Assembly (NCBI RefSeq): GCF_016827605.1
Contig: NZ_JAEPJQ010000008.1
Coordinates: 1 to 64,000, forward strand
DNA from: Hyunsoonleella ulvae
Lineage (GTDB): Bacteria > Bacteroidota > Bacteroidia > Flavobacteriales > Flavobacteriaceae
Direction: 5' to 3'
Length of the DNA stretch: 64,000 bases
Of this stretch, positions 42,554 through 51,194 are shown one piece after another. Under the pieces are notes generated by a model, which saw only the letters and a list, made by a program, of their open reading frames with translations, had not been told where the DNA came from and did no database searches. The first letter of the stretch is position 1, and each line of letters begins with the position of its first letter. Made by a program: the position numbers and the translations under genes.

Positions 42554-43176
42554 GTAAATCCAATAATAAAACAACCATAATAAACCAAATTAAGAAAGAA
42601 TAAAATGATAGTAAACGCTGAATTAAAAATCCAAACATTAAAATATTTTGATAATAAAATAAAAGGTATCATACCAACATTAAAGAGTACCAAAGCTATA
42701 GTTATCCAAAAACTGAGTTTATACTTAATTTTTAAGGCGTAATCATCAGCATTAATTAAATCATGTAAATGGAAACCCGTTAGCACAAGTAAAAAAACAG
42801 CACCAAAAACAAACACATACTTATGGTAATCAACCTGGGCACCACAAATAAAATACATAAGAACAAAAAGAATACTAAGTATAATGATTACTTTTTTTTG
42901 AAGCTTATTTTTTAATATGGTATGATACCACCAAAAATAGAATAAAAAGCTTAAACCAGTATAAGCATAATAAAGCCAGATATTATTGATGATTGTATAC
43001 TTGCCTACTAATTTTCCTAAAATAGTATCAATTATAAATGTTAGTATTAAAAAATGTAAAAAATAGCCTTCGGAGGAATACCTGTATTTCTTGTAATTTA
43101 TGGCAGCACTGCAAACAGCTAAAAACTCGAATAAATTAATAGAATAACTTAAAATCGTTGTATAGTCAATATTCAT
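42523..43176 (-). CDS. Polytopic membrane protein next to the histidine kinase
   Basis: A 217-residue protein with about seven hydrophobic helices (for example LYYAYTGLSFLFYFWWYHTIL, VIIILSILFVLMYFICG, IFNSAFTIILFFLNLVYYGCFI). I do not recognise a named family. It overlaps the kinase gene and is on the same strand, and comparable seven-helix proteins commonly precede such kinases in Flavobacteriia as I recall. It could act as the sensor partner. Confidence 0.75.
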   Translation of the reverse strand: MNIDYTTILSYSINLFEFLAVCSAAINYKKYRYSSEGYFLHFLILTFIIDTILGKLVGKYTIINNIWLYYAYTGLSFLFYFWWYHTILKNKLQKKVIIILSILFVLMYFICGAQVDYHKYVFVFGAVFLLVLTGFHLHDLINADDYALKIKYKLSFWITIALVLFNVGMIPFILLSKYFNVWIFNSAFTIILFFLNLVYYGCFIIGFTWTKTKYNQY

Positions 43177-43196
43177 TTATTCGAGTTTAAAATTTA

Positions 43197-43739
43197 TTAC
43201 ATTTTTTTAGGTGGGCGCCCCGCTTGCCCATAATTATAGGATTGAATATCAGTAATGTTATTACTTTCAGGACTTAAAGGCATGCTAAAAGTTAAAATAC
43301 TCCCTTTACTTTTTGGCTTTATATCACCTGTAGGGACTAAAAAAACTGTAGAGAATCCAGGATCTGGAAATTTTTTGTCATTAGGATAGGCACCGTTATA
43401 AATTCTAATACCTAAATTTTCATACCCTAACCTGTCTGCCTCGTATTCTACATAAGCAATATATTTTTTAAGTTCTTCTAAATCAAACCAGAATTCTCGT
43501 GTATCATCAATATTTAATACTTTATTGATTGCTTTATACCTTGTATTTACAAACTCCTCTTCCAAGGTTTTGGCATATTTATAATCAATGGTTTGTTTTG
43601 GGGGTTTTGTAGGTTTCGGTTTTTCTTCTTCAGGGGTATCTCTATCATTTGGAGTGTTGTTATTATCCTTACAAGATGTAAGGCTTAATAATAACACTAG
43701 AATCATTAGTGCGGGTTTGACTAAAATGCTTGGTTTCAT
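43197..43739 (-). CDS. Small lipoprotein with Pro/Glu-rich linker
   Basis: About 180 residues beginning MKPSILVKPALMILVLLLSLTSC with the lipobox LTSC, then an acidic/proline linker (DTPEEEKPKPTKPPKQ) and a globular part (WFDLEELKKYIAYVEYEADRLGYENLGIRIYNGAYPND in pieces). The end is QAGRPPKKM. A start ten codons earlier (43769) is unlikely because the -7 element overlaps it. Unknown function. It precedes the membrane protein, kinase and regulator genes, so it may belong to their unit. Confidence 0.78.
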   Translation of the reverse strand: MKPSILVKPALMILVLLLSLTSCKDNNNTPNDRDTPEEEKPKPTKPPKQTIDYKYAKTLEEEFVNTRYKAINKVLNIDDTREFWFDLEELKKYIAYVEYEADRLGYENLGIRIYNGAYPNDKKFPDPGFSTVFLVPTGDIKPKSKGSILTFSMPLSPESNNITDIQSYNYGQAGRPPKKM

Positions 43740-43766
43740 GATTTTGTTGTTTTTTATGTTTACAAT

Positions 43767-43774
43767 CAAAAATA
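43767..43774 (-). promoter_or_regulatory. -7 promoter element of the lipoprotein/two-component unit
   Basis: On the minus strand TATTTTTG matches TAnnTTTG, 28 bases before the start at 43739. It excludes the earlier ATG at 43769 as the start. Confidence 0.5.
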
Positions 43775-43900
43775 CGGATTAATATTTTGAATTTATAATG
43801 CTGTTGATTTTGATTAGAACTTTTTGTTAGTGTTAACTTGTTGATTTTTAGATTTTTGAATATATGTATATTGTGTTTAAGTAATAGATTTTAGACCAAA

Positions 43901-43913
43901 AAAGGGGAAAAAC
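43901..43913. promoter_or_regulatory. 13-bp motif shared with the paralogue operon promoter
   Basis: AAAGGGGAAAAAC occurs here and, identically and in the same orientation, at 57561-57573. Here it lies about 130 bases upstream of the -7 element at 43767; there it lies about 70 bases upstream of the operon's -7 element. Only these two copies were noticed in the window. Confidence 0.5.
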
Positions 43914-43952
43914 ACCCTTAATATTTTTGTCTAAAGATAATGGATTAAGCGG

Positions 43953-45368
43953 TTATGGTGTCTCGTAGTTTATAAATAAATAATTATCCAACAGTACTTT
44001 TTTTTCTGAAATAAGCTTTTCGTCGTTTTTTGTTTTTCTTTTTATAGTGTAGAATATTTCTGATTCTTTGTCTAGTTTGTAATGAATAGATTTTATGGGC
44101 ATTTCATCCTCACTTTGAAACACTAAAGTTTGTGTTGTTATTTGATTGTTATACTGATAAATTAATTGAAATTCTATTGTACCTATAGCTTCATCTTCGA
44201 AATAGGCTTTGTCTATTTCTACGTCTAATACATTAGTTACAATTTTTTGCTCTGTATGTGTTGAGGTCACATCAATAATTGAAGAACATTCGGGTTTTTC
44301 TACCCAATCCATTATTTTTCGTTCTCCGTTAGTATCAATTTCAGTGACTCTGTATCGCATGGGTAGGTTCATATTTACAGCATAAGGAAAATTGATATGT
44401 TGTGTATAAAGACTAGGGTGTTTTTTTAAAAATTTTACCTCATATGTAATTGGTTTGCTATTGTTAACACTTACAGCTTCAACTTCAATAATCTTCATGT
44501 AAAGCTCTGGTCTTAAGTTTTCAGTAAAATCATAACATTTTACTTCCACAGCGGCATAGGTTGGGGGAATCTCTTCGTTTAAATCTATTTGCTTAATTGC
44601 TTCTGTATATTTATCTGTATCAATTTCTATGCTTAACGTATTGCTTTTTACGATTTTGTTCTTGATGTTGTCTGTTTTATCCAGAACGCTGTCTTTTTCA
44701 AAATGTGCTTTTACATCTCTTGAGCCAGATATTGATTCCTCGTTTGGAAACCAGACGTTAGAATGGTATGAGTAGTTTAAACTTAGGCCAATTAACTTGT
44801 TTTTTAATTGCTTGTTTAACAATTGGGATTCATGTTTGGTTAAGGATACGGTGTAAGTACGTTTGGTCCAAAATGATTTTGAGCTTGAAAATCCTGATTT
44901 ATCAGCAGCTTCTAGTGCTCCATCATGATCAATAGTTTCATATTTGTTATTTTCTACTGGCAGTATGAGCCTTGTATTAATATGTGATATAGGCAGGGGT
45001 TTTATTTTTATACTACCATATTTTTTCAAATGTTTTTTTATGAGCTTAAGGGTTTCTGGTTCTATCTTTCTCATTATAACACCAAATTGCAATAGGCTCT
45101 TAAATCTTTTTTCTCCAATGTCTTCATAGCATTTTGTACCTGTGTAACGCATATCTAGAAATCTAAAATCTGGCGCACCGTTAGCTGTTTTATCTAAAGT
45201 AAGGTCTCCTGGCTCATAATAGAATAAAAGAGGGTTAGCCTTGTCATGAAAAATAACTATTCCTTCTATTTCTTCTCTAGAACCAAATTCTGGTTGTGCA
45301 GATAATAGATTGAACATACATAATATGAAAACAAAAATTATGCGTATTGAACTTTGACTAACCCTCAT
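43953..45368 (-). CDS. YYYLP-family exported protein G (divergent member)
   Basis: A 471-residue exported protein; signal peptide ends near LLSAQ (residue 25). It shares the frame of the array: FYYEP at 49-53 where others have YYYLP, then PDFRFLDMRYTG (66-77), the site matching PxFxFLxY. The GG-x-x-H motif is missing (KCYEDIGEKRFKSLL instead). The middle and C-terminal thirds contain repeated beta-type blocks (KPITYEVKFLKKHP, RVTEIDTNGERKIMDW). It is the last gene of the eight-gene operon and the most diverged member. Unknown function. Confidence 0.75.
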   Translation of the reverse strand: MRVSQSSIRIIFVFILCMFNLLSAQPEFGSREEIEGIVIFHDKANPLLFYYEPGDLTLDKTANGAPDFRFLDMRYTGTKCYEDIGEKRFKSLLQFGVIMRKIEPETLKLIKKHLKKYGSIKIKPLPISHINTRLILPVENNKYETIDHDGALEAADKSGFSSSKSFWTKRTYTVSLTKHESQLLNKQLKNKLIGLSLNYSYHSNVWFPNEESISGSRDVKAHFEKDSVLDKTDNIKNKIVKSNTLSIEIDTDKYTEAIKQIDLNEEIPPTYAAVEVKCYDFTENLRPELYMKIIEVEAVSVNNSKPITYEVKFLKKHPSLYTQHINFPYAVNMNLPMRYRVTEIDTNGERKIMDWVEKPECSSIIDVTSTHTEQKIVTNVLDVEIDKAYFEDEAIGTIEFQLIYQYNNQITTQTLVFQSEDEMPIKSIHYKLDKESEIFYTIKRKTKNDEKLISEKKVLLDNYLFINYETP

Positions 45369-45395
45369 AGCTTTTAATGTGTTTGGTATTTTTTA

Positions 45396-47750
45396 TTAAT
45401 TATTACCGTTTTCTGAATTTTCCTTGTCATCATCATCTTTCTTGCCTAATAAACCTTCAAGGATTTCCTTTCCCTTTTCAACTAATTTGTCTTTGCCGTT
45501 TTCAATTATGGAATCCTTAGCTTTTTCAATGTCAGATTTTTCTTCGTATGCTTCCATGGCTTTAATTTGACTTTCCCCTAGTACTAATAGGCTGGAACTG
45601 CTATTTTGCCACGCACTTGTTTGTACTTCTCCATCTTTTTTTATGGTAATTAATTGGTATTTGTAAAACAGTTCTTTACCCTCAGGAACAAATAACTGAA
45701 TCCCTTCATGGGTTTGTCCATCTTCGGAAATGGTTATAGCTGGGAATGTAATTTCATTCACACCATTAGGGTCTGCCTGAATGGATTTAATGATTAATTT
45801 CATGGAATGTGCATCAGTATATTCAAGTACATTTAATACCTGAATTTCTAAATTAGTAATTTGGCTCCCTGAGGTACCACCTATAATTTTTTTCTTAACT
45901 TCTTGATTACAAGTGTTACAGTCTTTATTTAGTGCATAGTCTAACCATAAAGCTGTAATGTTATTACTGGTTTGAAGTTTACTTATAGATGTATCATCTA
46001 AATGTAGTGTTTCACTGGTTGGAATTTCATCACTCTGCAATACAACAGTTTCAAAATAGGTTTTGCTACCTTGTTTTTTTTGCAAAACTAATTGTTTGGG
46101 TATGATGGGATAATCCAGAATGTTAGTCCATCCATTTATGATTTCTGTAGTTTGATTAAATTGTATCTTTCCAAATGTCATAGGAGAGTTAACTTCCAAA
46201 TTTACAGGAACATTAATTACTGTAGTATCGTCTCCATAAGGTCTAAATTCTAGATTGATGTTAACTCCTATGTTATTTAGCATAGCTCCCACAAAATCAT
46301 CTATATTGCTATCCATTCTCCAATCTAGAATGATGGGTTTGTGATAGTCTGAAGGTACACTGGAATTTATACTTTCTGGTTTTACATTAAAGTTGGTAAG
46401 TGTGGCTCCAAAGTCTACTTTTGGAACGTCCCTAAGATCCATTGGCATTAACTTTACAGGTTTTTTGAGTTTTGCTGCCAATAGTTTCTCTGCAAGTTTT
46501 ACATCCTCACTACTAACTTGTGGTGTTAACTCTGCATTTACCAATACACTGCCTTTGCCTCCTTCAGACGACATATAGTAAATATTAAATGCATATTCAT
46601 TGGTGTCTTTATTCCATTTTAAGGTATATTCTGCAGGAAAATAGTAGTATACATTAGAGTTTGTATTTTGGTCTTTATAGATTTTTCTAAATACATTAAG
46701 TTTTTCTAGAAACGACACATAATTATCTCCCTCTAAAGTAGATTCTATATCTTCATATTTTGTAATATCTGGACCCTTTCGTTCTTTATCAGTAGGCGTA
46801 CCACTGTTCGTTCTAATAGGTTTATATTTTACCAAACCTATATTTCTTAAGCCTTCGGAGTCTACTTTGGTTGGTGTCTTTTCGGTTTTTATAACTACAG
46901 GTGGCTTTTTAATAACAGGTGTATATACAATAGGGATACTGGATGATATTGATGAAAATACATTGTACGCTTCATTCCCTGCCAAGAGTTTTCGGTTTTC
47001 ATTATAAATGGTCCATTTGTTGGCACTATACCACACACCTAACGGGTTGTTAAAACTCTTTATAGATGTTTGCGAATTAAACGTAGTAAACACTAAAGCA
47101 TTCGGCTTATTATTGGTCGTACTGTTGTTAATGTATGTAATGTGTCGCTTTCTGTTTGCATTGGTAACTTTGTGTTTAAAAATTTTGGAATTTATAAATA
47201 CATTAAACTTTGCTCCAGCTGGCATGGGTTTACCATCCGTATTAAAAATATGCCACTTTCCTGCAGCGTAATAAACACCAACTGGGCTTTTGTTATATGG
47301 CCCACTTGCTCCCCAATTTGGAGTAATTAAAAAGGCTGCGTTGGGATTGTTGTTTAATTTCGCATGGTTTAGTTTTACCGATTTACTATTGGTCCCAGCT
47401 TTCACGGTAAAGGCATTAGCACTTTTATTGACTACTAAAACATTAAATTGTGTTTTAGCTGCCATGGGGGACTTGTCTTGATTAAAAATCGTCCATTTCT
47501 TACCATCATACCAAACTCCATAGGCTTTGGTTTGGTAAGGACCAGATTTTCCATAGTTGTGGGTAACAATTAGAATCTTATCTTTTTTTCCATTTGTACT
47601 CGTATGGTTAATGGAAGAAATATGACGATTTGTATTTGCTGTGGACGCAGTATGCTTAAATACTGTTTGTGCTTGTATACTTGCGAAGGTTGATAACAGG
47701 AATGTTATCACGCCTATGGCAAGTAAATATGTTTTCTGAATTTTTTTCAT
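45396..47750 (-). CDS. YYYLP-family exported protein F with N-terminal triple repeat
   Basis: A 784-residue exported protein; signal peptide ends near IQAQ (28). Residues about 29-265 are three copies of a roughly 80-residue repeat, each with VW/VYY-x-x-x-KW-x-IFN-x-D-x-x-x-MPA-x-x-x-FNV; key strands are GVWYDGKKWTIFNQDKSPM, GVYYAAGKWHIFNTDGKPM and GVWYSANKWTIYNENRKLL. From about 340 the family core begins, with VYYYFP (367-372) then YAFNIYYMSSEGGKG. The C-terminus is charged (KKDDDDKENSENGNN). The repeats may bind a ligand or surface. It is the only member with added repeats. Confidence 0.78.
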   Translation of the reverse strand: MKKIQKTYLLAIGVITFLLSTFASIQAQTVFKHTASTANTNRHISSINHTSTNGKKDKILIVTHNYGKSGPYQTKAYGVWYDGKKWTIFNQDKSPMAAKTQFNVLVVNKSANAFTVKAGTNSKSVKLNHAKLNNNPNAAFLITPNWGASGPYNKSPVGVYYAAGKWHIFNTDGKPMPAGAKFNVFINSKIFKHKVTNANRKRHITYINNSTTNNKPNALVFTTFNSQTSIKSFNNPLGVWYSANKWTIYNENRKLLAGNEAYNVFSSISSSIPIVYTPVIKKPPVVIKTEKTPTKVDSEGLRNIGLVKYKPIRTNSGTPTDKERKGPDITKYEDIESTLEGDNYVSFLEKLNVFRKIYKDQNTNSNVYYYFPAEYTLKWNKDTNEYAFNIYYMSSEGGKGSVLVNAELTPQVSSEDVKLAEKLLAAKLKKPVKLMPMDLRDVPKVDFGATLTNFNVKPESINSSVPSDYHKPIILDWRMDSNIDDFVGAMLNNIGVNINLEFRPYGDDTTVINVPVNLEVNSPMTFGKIQFNQTTEIINGWTNILDYPIIPKQLVLQKKQGSKTYFETVVLQSDEIPTSETLHLDDTSISKLQTSNNITALWLDYALNKDCNTCNQEVKKKIIGGTSGSQITNLEIQVLNVLEYTDAHSMKLIIKSIQADPNGVNEITFPAITISEDGQTHEGIQLFVPEGKELFYKYQLITIKKDGEVQTSAWQNSSSSLLVLGESQIKAMEAYEEKSDIEKAKDSIIENGKDKLVEKGKEILEGLLGKKDDDDKENSENGNN

Positions 47751-47771
47751 GACGTTTTAATTTAAATTAAT

Positions 47772-49226
47772 TTAATAAGCCACATAAAATGCTGATGGCT
47801 CACTTAATTCCCTAACCGCTAGTGTTTCTTGCCTATTTACAAACTCTTGATAAGTTTGCTCGTAGACTGATCCTGTGTTTGATGCTCTAAAGCTAGTCAT
47901 ACCTTGCTCCCAAGGGTCGTATATGGTAAGTATAGTACCGTCTGGGGTTCCATCGCCTTGTATACCTGCGACTACAACTACGTGGGCACCATTATTCAAA
48001 TCAGTAGCAACCCATAGAGGGCCTATGGCCAGTAAATCAGCAAATCCTTGGATGGTATAGCTTTGCGGGTAATCATATTGCAATCCCCAAACACTAAACA
48101 TCTCAGTATTATCAGGAGGGAGTCCATTGTTATAGAAATAATTTCTCCATCCACTAACACCTCTTGCTATATCTTGTGGTGTTATGTTTCTAATATTGTC
48201 TCTCCATGCTACAATCATTGCTGCTGCTGAAGCCCAGCAAGACATACCGGTTGTTTGGGGGATTAATCGTATGGGGTATGCAATGTCTAAGCTTGAATTG
48301 GAAGAGGTACTAGAGCTACTGCTTGTATCATCAGCTATTGCTGTGCTATCAGAGCTTGACGATCCAGAACTACAAGCTGTTGGGTAAATGGCATTAATAC
48401 TTGCAATGTCTGTAGCACTCATTCGGTCTCTTTGGCCAATTGTTACACCACTACGCTTTGGTACAATAGTAGTCATTCGTCCACCTCCTGAAGCTGGTTT
48501 TCCAAAAGCTTTAGGTCCGTAATGCATTATAGACCCATAGTCGTAATTCCCCATATTACGACCTTCTGGCCAAAAGTAATGGTGCCAACTTTGGTTATAC
48601 TTTCTAAAATTATGTGCTTTTCCAGAGATAATATTTGCACCATTTATAGTAACAAACCGGTCTCTATCATCTCTGCTTTGCTCGTGATAAAAACCTAATG
48701 CGTGCATAATCTCATGTGTAGCACTCCCTTTTGTTTTAGTACCACATCTATCACCAATCTCAATTACCTGTCTACCTCCAACTTTTCCTATGTAAGACAA
48801 ACCACAAATACCAGGTGTAAAAATAAACTCTACATAATCACTCTCTATAGTTCTTGGGACAATACACACGTTGGTATTTGTGTTTATATGGTTTATTGCC
48901 CATAGTATGTCGGCTCTTTTTGGGTGACCACTAGCGATTACATAGGGCATTTTTGAGCCAGACCATCTGGCACTGGAAGATGTGGTAACTGCACCACCTC
49001 GACCTCCAGATTCTTGTACTAGGATGTCGCCTTCAAAAATGAGTTTGTCATCAATTTCGGTAACCGTTATGGTACCTTGTTGATTTGGAGCAAATGGGAG
49101 ATTAGCTCTTACTTCCCTGGTTCTTCCAGAGGATGGGTCTCCATATCCTTCTTGGGAAATGGCTACGTTTGTTAGTAAGCAACACCATATTAATATTGCA
49201 AGACTTATATATTTATTTAATTTCAT
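47772..49226 (-). CDS. Secreted astacin-type metalloprotease fused to papain-like cysteine protease
   Basis: A 484-residue dual protease. Signal peptide to about 24. An astacin (M12A) domain at about 85-285 has the zinc motif HEIMHALGFYHE (171-182) and Met-turn SIMHYGP (232-238). A Ser/Thr linker (286-313) leads to a papain-like domain at about 318-484 with C330 (GMSCWASAAAMI), H415 (GAHVVVVAG) and D437 (IYDPWEQG), the arrangement of C39/C70-like peptidases. Both active sites appear complete. It lies inside an operon of seven related exported proteins, so these are its likely substrates, activators or inhibitors. No immunity or zymogen propeptide was recognised; residues 25-85 could serve as one. 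Confidence 0.9.
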   Translation of the reverse strand: MKLNKYISLAILIWCCLLTNVAISQEGYGDPSSGRTREVRANLPFAPNQQGTITVTEIDDKLIFEGDILVQESGGRGGAVTTSSSARWSGSKMPYVIASGHPKRADILWAINHINTNTNVCIVPRTIESDYVEFIFTPGICGLSYIGKVGGRQVIEIGDRCGTKTKGSATHEIMHALGFYHEQSRDDRDRFVTINGANIISGKAHNFRKYNQSWHHYFWPEGRNMGNYDYGSIMHYGPKAFGKPASGGGRMTTIVPKRSGVTIGQRDRMSATDIASINAIYPTACSSGSSSSDSTAIADDTSSSSSTSSNSSLDIAYPIRLIPQTTGMSCWASAAAMIVAWRDNIRNITPQDIARGVSGWRNYFYNNGLPPDNTEMFSVWGLQYDYPQSYTIQGFADLLAIGPLWVATDLNNGAHVVVVAGIQGDGTPDGTILTIYDPWEQGMTSFRASNTGSVYEQTYQEFVNRQETLAVRELSEPSAFYVAY

Positions 49227-49244
49227 GACTTTAAATTTTAAATG

Positions 49245-51167
49245 TTACAGAAATCTATCCACGTCTATTCTTCCGTAATCTGATTTTTTCAAGCCAGATT
49301 TTTTTGGACTTTCGCCTTTTATGAAATATGTAATCTCATATTCATAATCTTCAACATCTCTTGGTAATAGAATCTCAATGGTTTTAGATAATTCAGATTT
49401 GTTAGTGCGTAAGTTTGATCTGCTCACTTCATTTTTGTTGCCCAATTTGCTGTAGATTTTTACTTCCACTGCTTTTATATTGTTTGTAAGCGTGAAATCC
49501 TCGTCTACTTCTATGTAAATAGGTTTTTTAACTAACGGTGGTTCTAAGGCAATACTACCAAACTTTGTAGTCTCCCAATCTGATTCTACCTTGTGGTTGC
49601 CCCTAAAGCTCCACATGGTTTTATAGTCATAGGCTAACCATTTGTCTCTGTTGTTATCGCCTTTCCAACCATATAACATTTTAAAGAAATTGCCACTGTT
49701 GTTAAAAGCAGATTTATCAATTTTAATCTCATCTACTGTTTCTTGGTTGTTCTCATGCTTCTTACGCATGATAACATTTACAAAGTTTACATGATTAAAA
49801 TCTTCTGCATTTACACCTCCAAGTGTGGCGTTTATTTGTCTTTGTTTCATTAAAGGATCGTCTGCATTAATCTCTCTAAAACATGACGGACATTTACTTT
49901 TAACATCTCCAAGGTTATAGTCAAAAGGCATTGTTTTGGTGGTTTGGGTGTATTTGTTTAAATCTATGCGATATACACCTCTTCTTCTTACTTGTTTCAT
50001 TTGGTAGGATACAGCTACAGACAAACTTGGCATAGGCTCTCTTTTAGGAGTATTGTCTTCAGAATCTTCATCGCTATCAGATTCTGGTGTACGTTCTATA
50101 GGATCGTGTCCTGCTGATGTACGTATACTATCTGCTCTAGTTTGAGCTTGTTGTCTTGCTGCCCTGTTACGTTGTTCCCTAGATTGTTCAAGCGCTTCAA
50201 TTCTTCTGTTTTCCTCACGTGTTTCTTGTCTGGCTTTTTGTAATTGTTCTGTAGCTCTATCCAACATACTTTTTTGGTTGTTGGGTAACAATTGGTTTAA
50301 TTGTGGTACACCTGTACCTCCAACCTTATCGAACATTAAATTCATGAGTTGGGTGTAAGCGGCTTCTTTTAGCTTATTTAACTCTTCATCGTCTCCAACT
50401 TGTGTTAATTTGATAGCACCTGTGTCCATAAGATCATCAAATGTTGCTTTTATTTCTGCTGAAAGCACTGGTGCCGCTAGGGCAGCCTCGAATGATTGGT
50501 GTTTATATATCCTATCAAAATTTGCCTCAATAACCACACGCTTTGGGGATTGGTAGCCTTCTACTTCCATTTCAAAATGGGCACTAAAATCTGGTGTTGG
50601 GGTATTAAATGTTTCCCATAGGATTTTTGAGCCTAATTTATTGACATGAACTGATACTGCCGAACGTTGATTTTCTAAAATTGGTGCATTTCCCAAACCA
50701 CAAACTTTTGCTTCAAATTCGCCATCTGGCTTTGCAACTGAGGATATTAAGGATACTGTACCGGATTTAAATACAACAGGTCCTATAATTTTGCCATTAC
50801 TATCCACTCTGCTTAATGCTCTTTCTGCATCTTTTATCATTTTGTCTGATACTTTTAGCTCTACAAGTGCGTGAACTATACCGCCACCCACTGCGCTTTC
50901 AGAAATACCATCATTAGATCCTGCATCAGTTTCTTCGTTTTTCACATAGCGTAAAAATGAGAAGATGGGGTCTCCTGTTGGATGGGATGCCAACTGTGGT
51001 TTATCTGGTAAATAATAGTAGTTGCTTCTATTATTAAGGTCTGGGAAGAGAATAAGTTCTCCAGCCCTTACTGGTTTATCCAGTAATATTTGTTGCTGTG
51101 CTCTTGTAGCAATGGGAGCTATACATAAGGCTACCAGCATATATAAGGTTTTATATGAAATTTTCAT
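49245..51167 (-). CDS. YYYLP-family exported protein E
   Basis: A 640-residue exported protein; signal peptide ends near ATRAQ (24). Family marks: YYYLP (50-54), PIFSFLRY (67-74), GGGIVHALVEL (94-104), GPVVFKSGTVSLIS and the block TPDFSAHFEMEVEGY. A charged coiled coil at about 300-345 (LQKARQETREENRRIEALEQSREQ in pieces) leads to an acidic linker. The late part has DKWLAYDYKTMWSFRGN, the EPPLVKKPIYIEVDEDF strand and an ending SPKKSGLKKSDYGRIDVDRFL. A CPSC pair with no clear partner lies near 420. Unknown function; probably periplasmic or surface located. Confidence 0.82.
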   Translation of the reverse strand: MKISYKTLYMLVALCIAPIATRAQQQILLDKPVRAGELILFPDLNNRSNYYYLPDKPQLASHPTGDPIFSFLRYVKNEETDAGSNDGISESAVGGGIVHALVELKVSDKMIKDAERALSRVDSNGKIIGPVVFKSGTVSLISSVAKPDGEFEAKVCGLGNAPILENQRSAVSVHVNKLGSKILWETFNTPTPDFSAHFEMEVEGYQSPKRVVIEANFDRIYKHQSFEAALAAPVLSAEIKATFDDLMDTGAIKLTQVGDDEELNKLKEAAYTQLMNLMFDKVGGTGVPQLNQLLPNNQKSMLDRATEQLQKARQETREENRRIEALEQSREQRNRAARQQAQTRADSIRTSAGHDPIERTPESDSDEDSEDNTPKREPMPSLSVAVSYQMKQVRRRGVYRIDLNKYTQTTKTMPFDYNLGDVKSKCPSCFREINADDPLMKQRQINATLGGVNAEDFNHVNFVNVIMRKKHENNQETVDEIKIDKSAFNNSGNFFKMLYGWKGDNNRDKWLAYDYKTMWSFRGNHKVESDWETTKFGSIALEPPLVKKPIYIEVDEDFTLTNNIKAVEVKIYSKLGNKNEVSRSNLRTNKSELSKTIEILLPRDVEDYEYEITYFIKGESPKKSGLKKSDYGRIDVDRFL

Positions 51168-51194
51168 GATTATTTTTATTTGATTTTCAAATCT

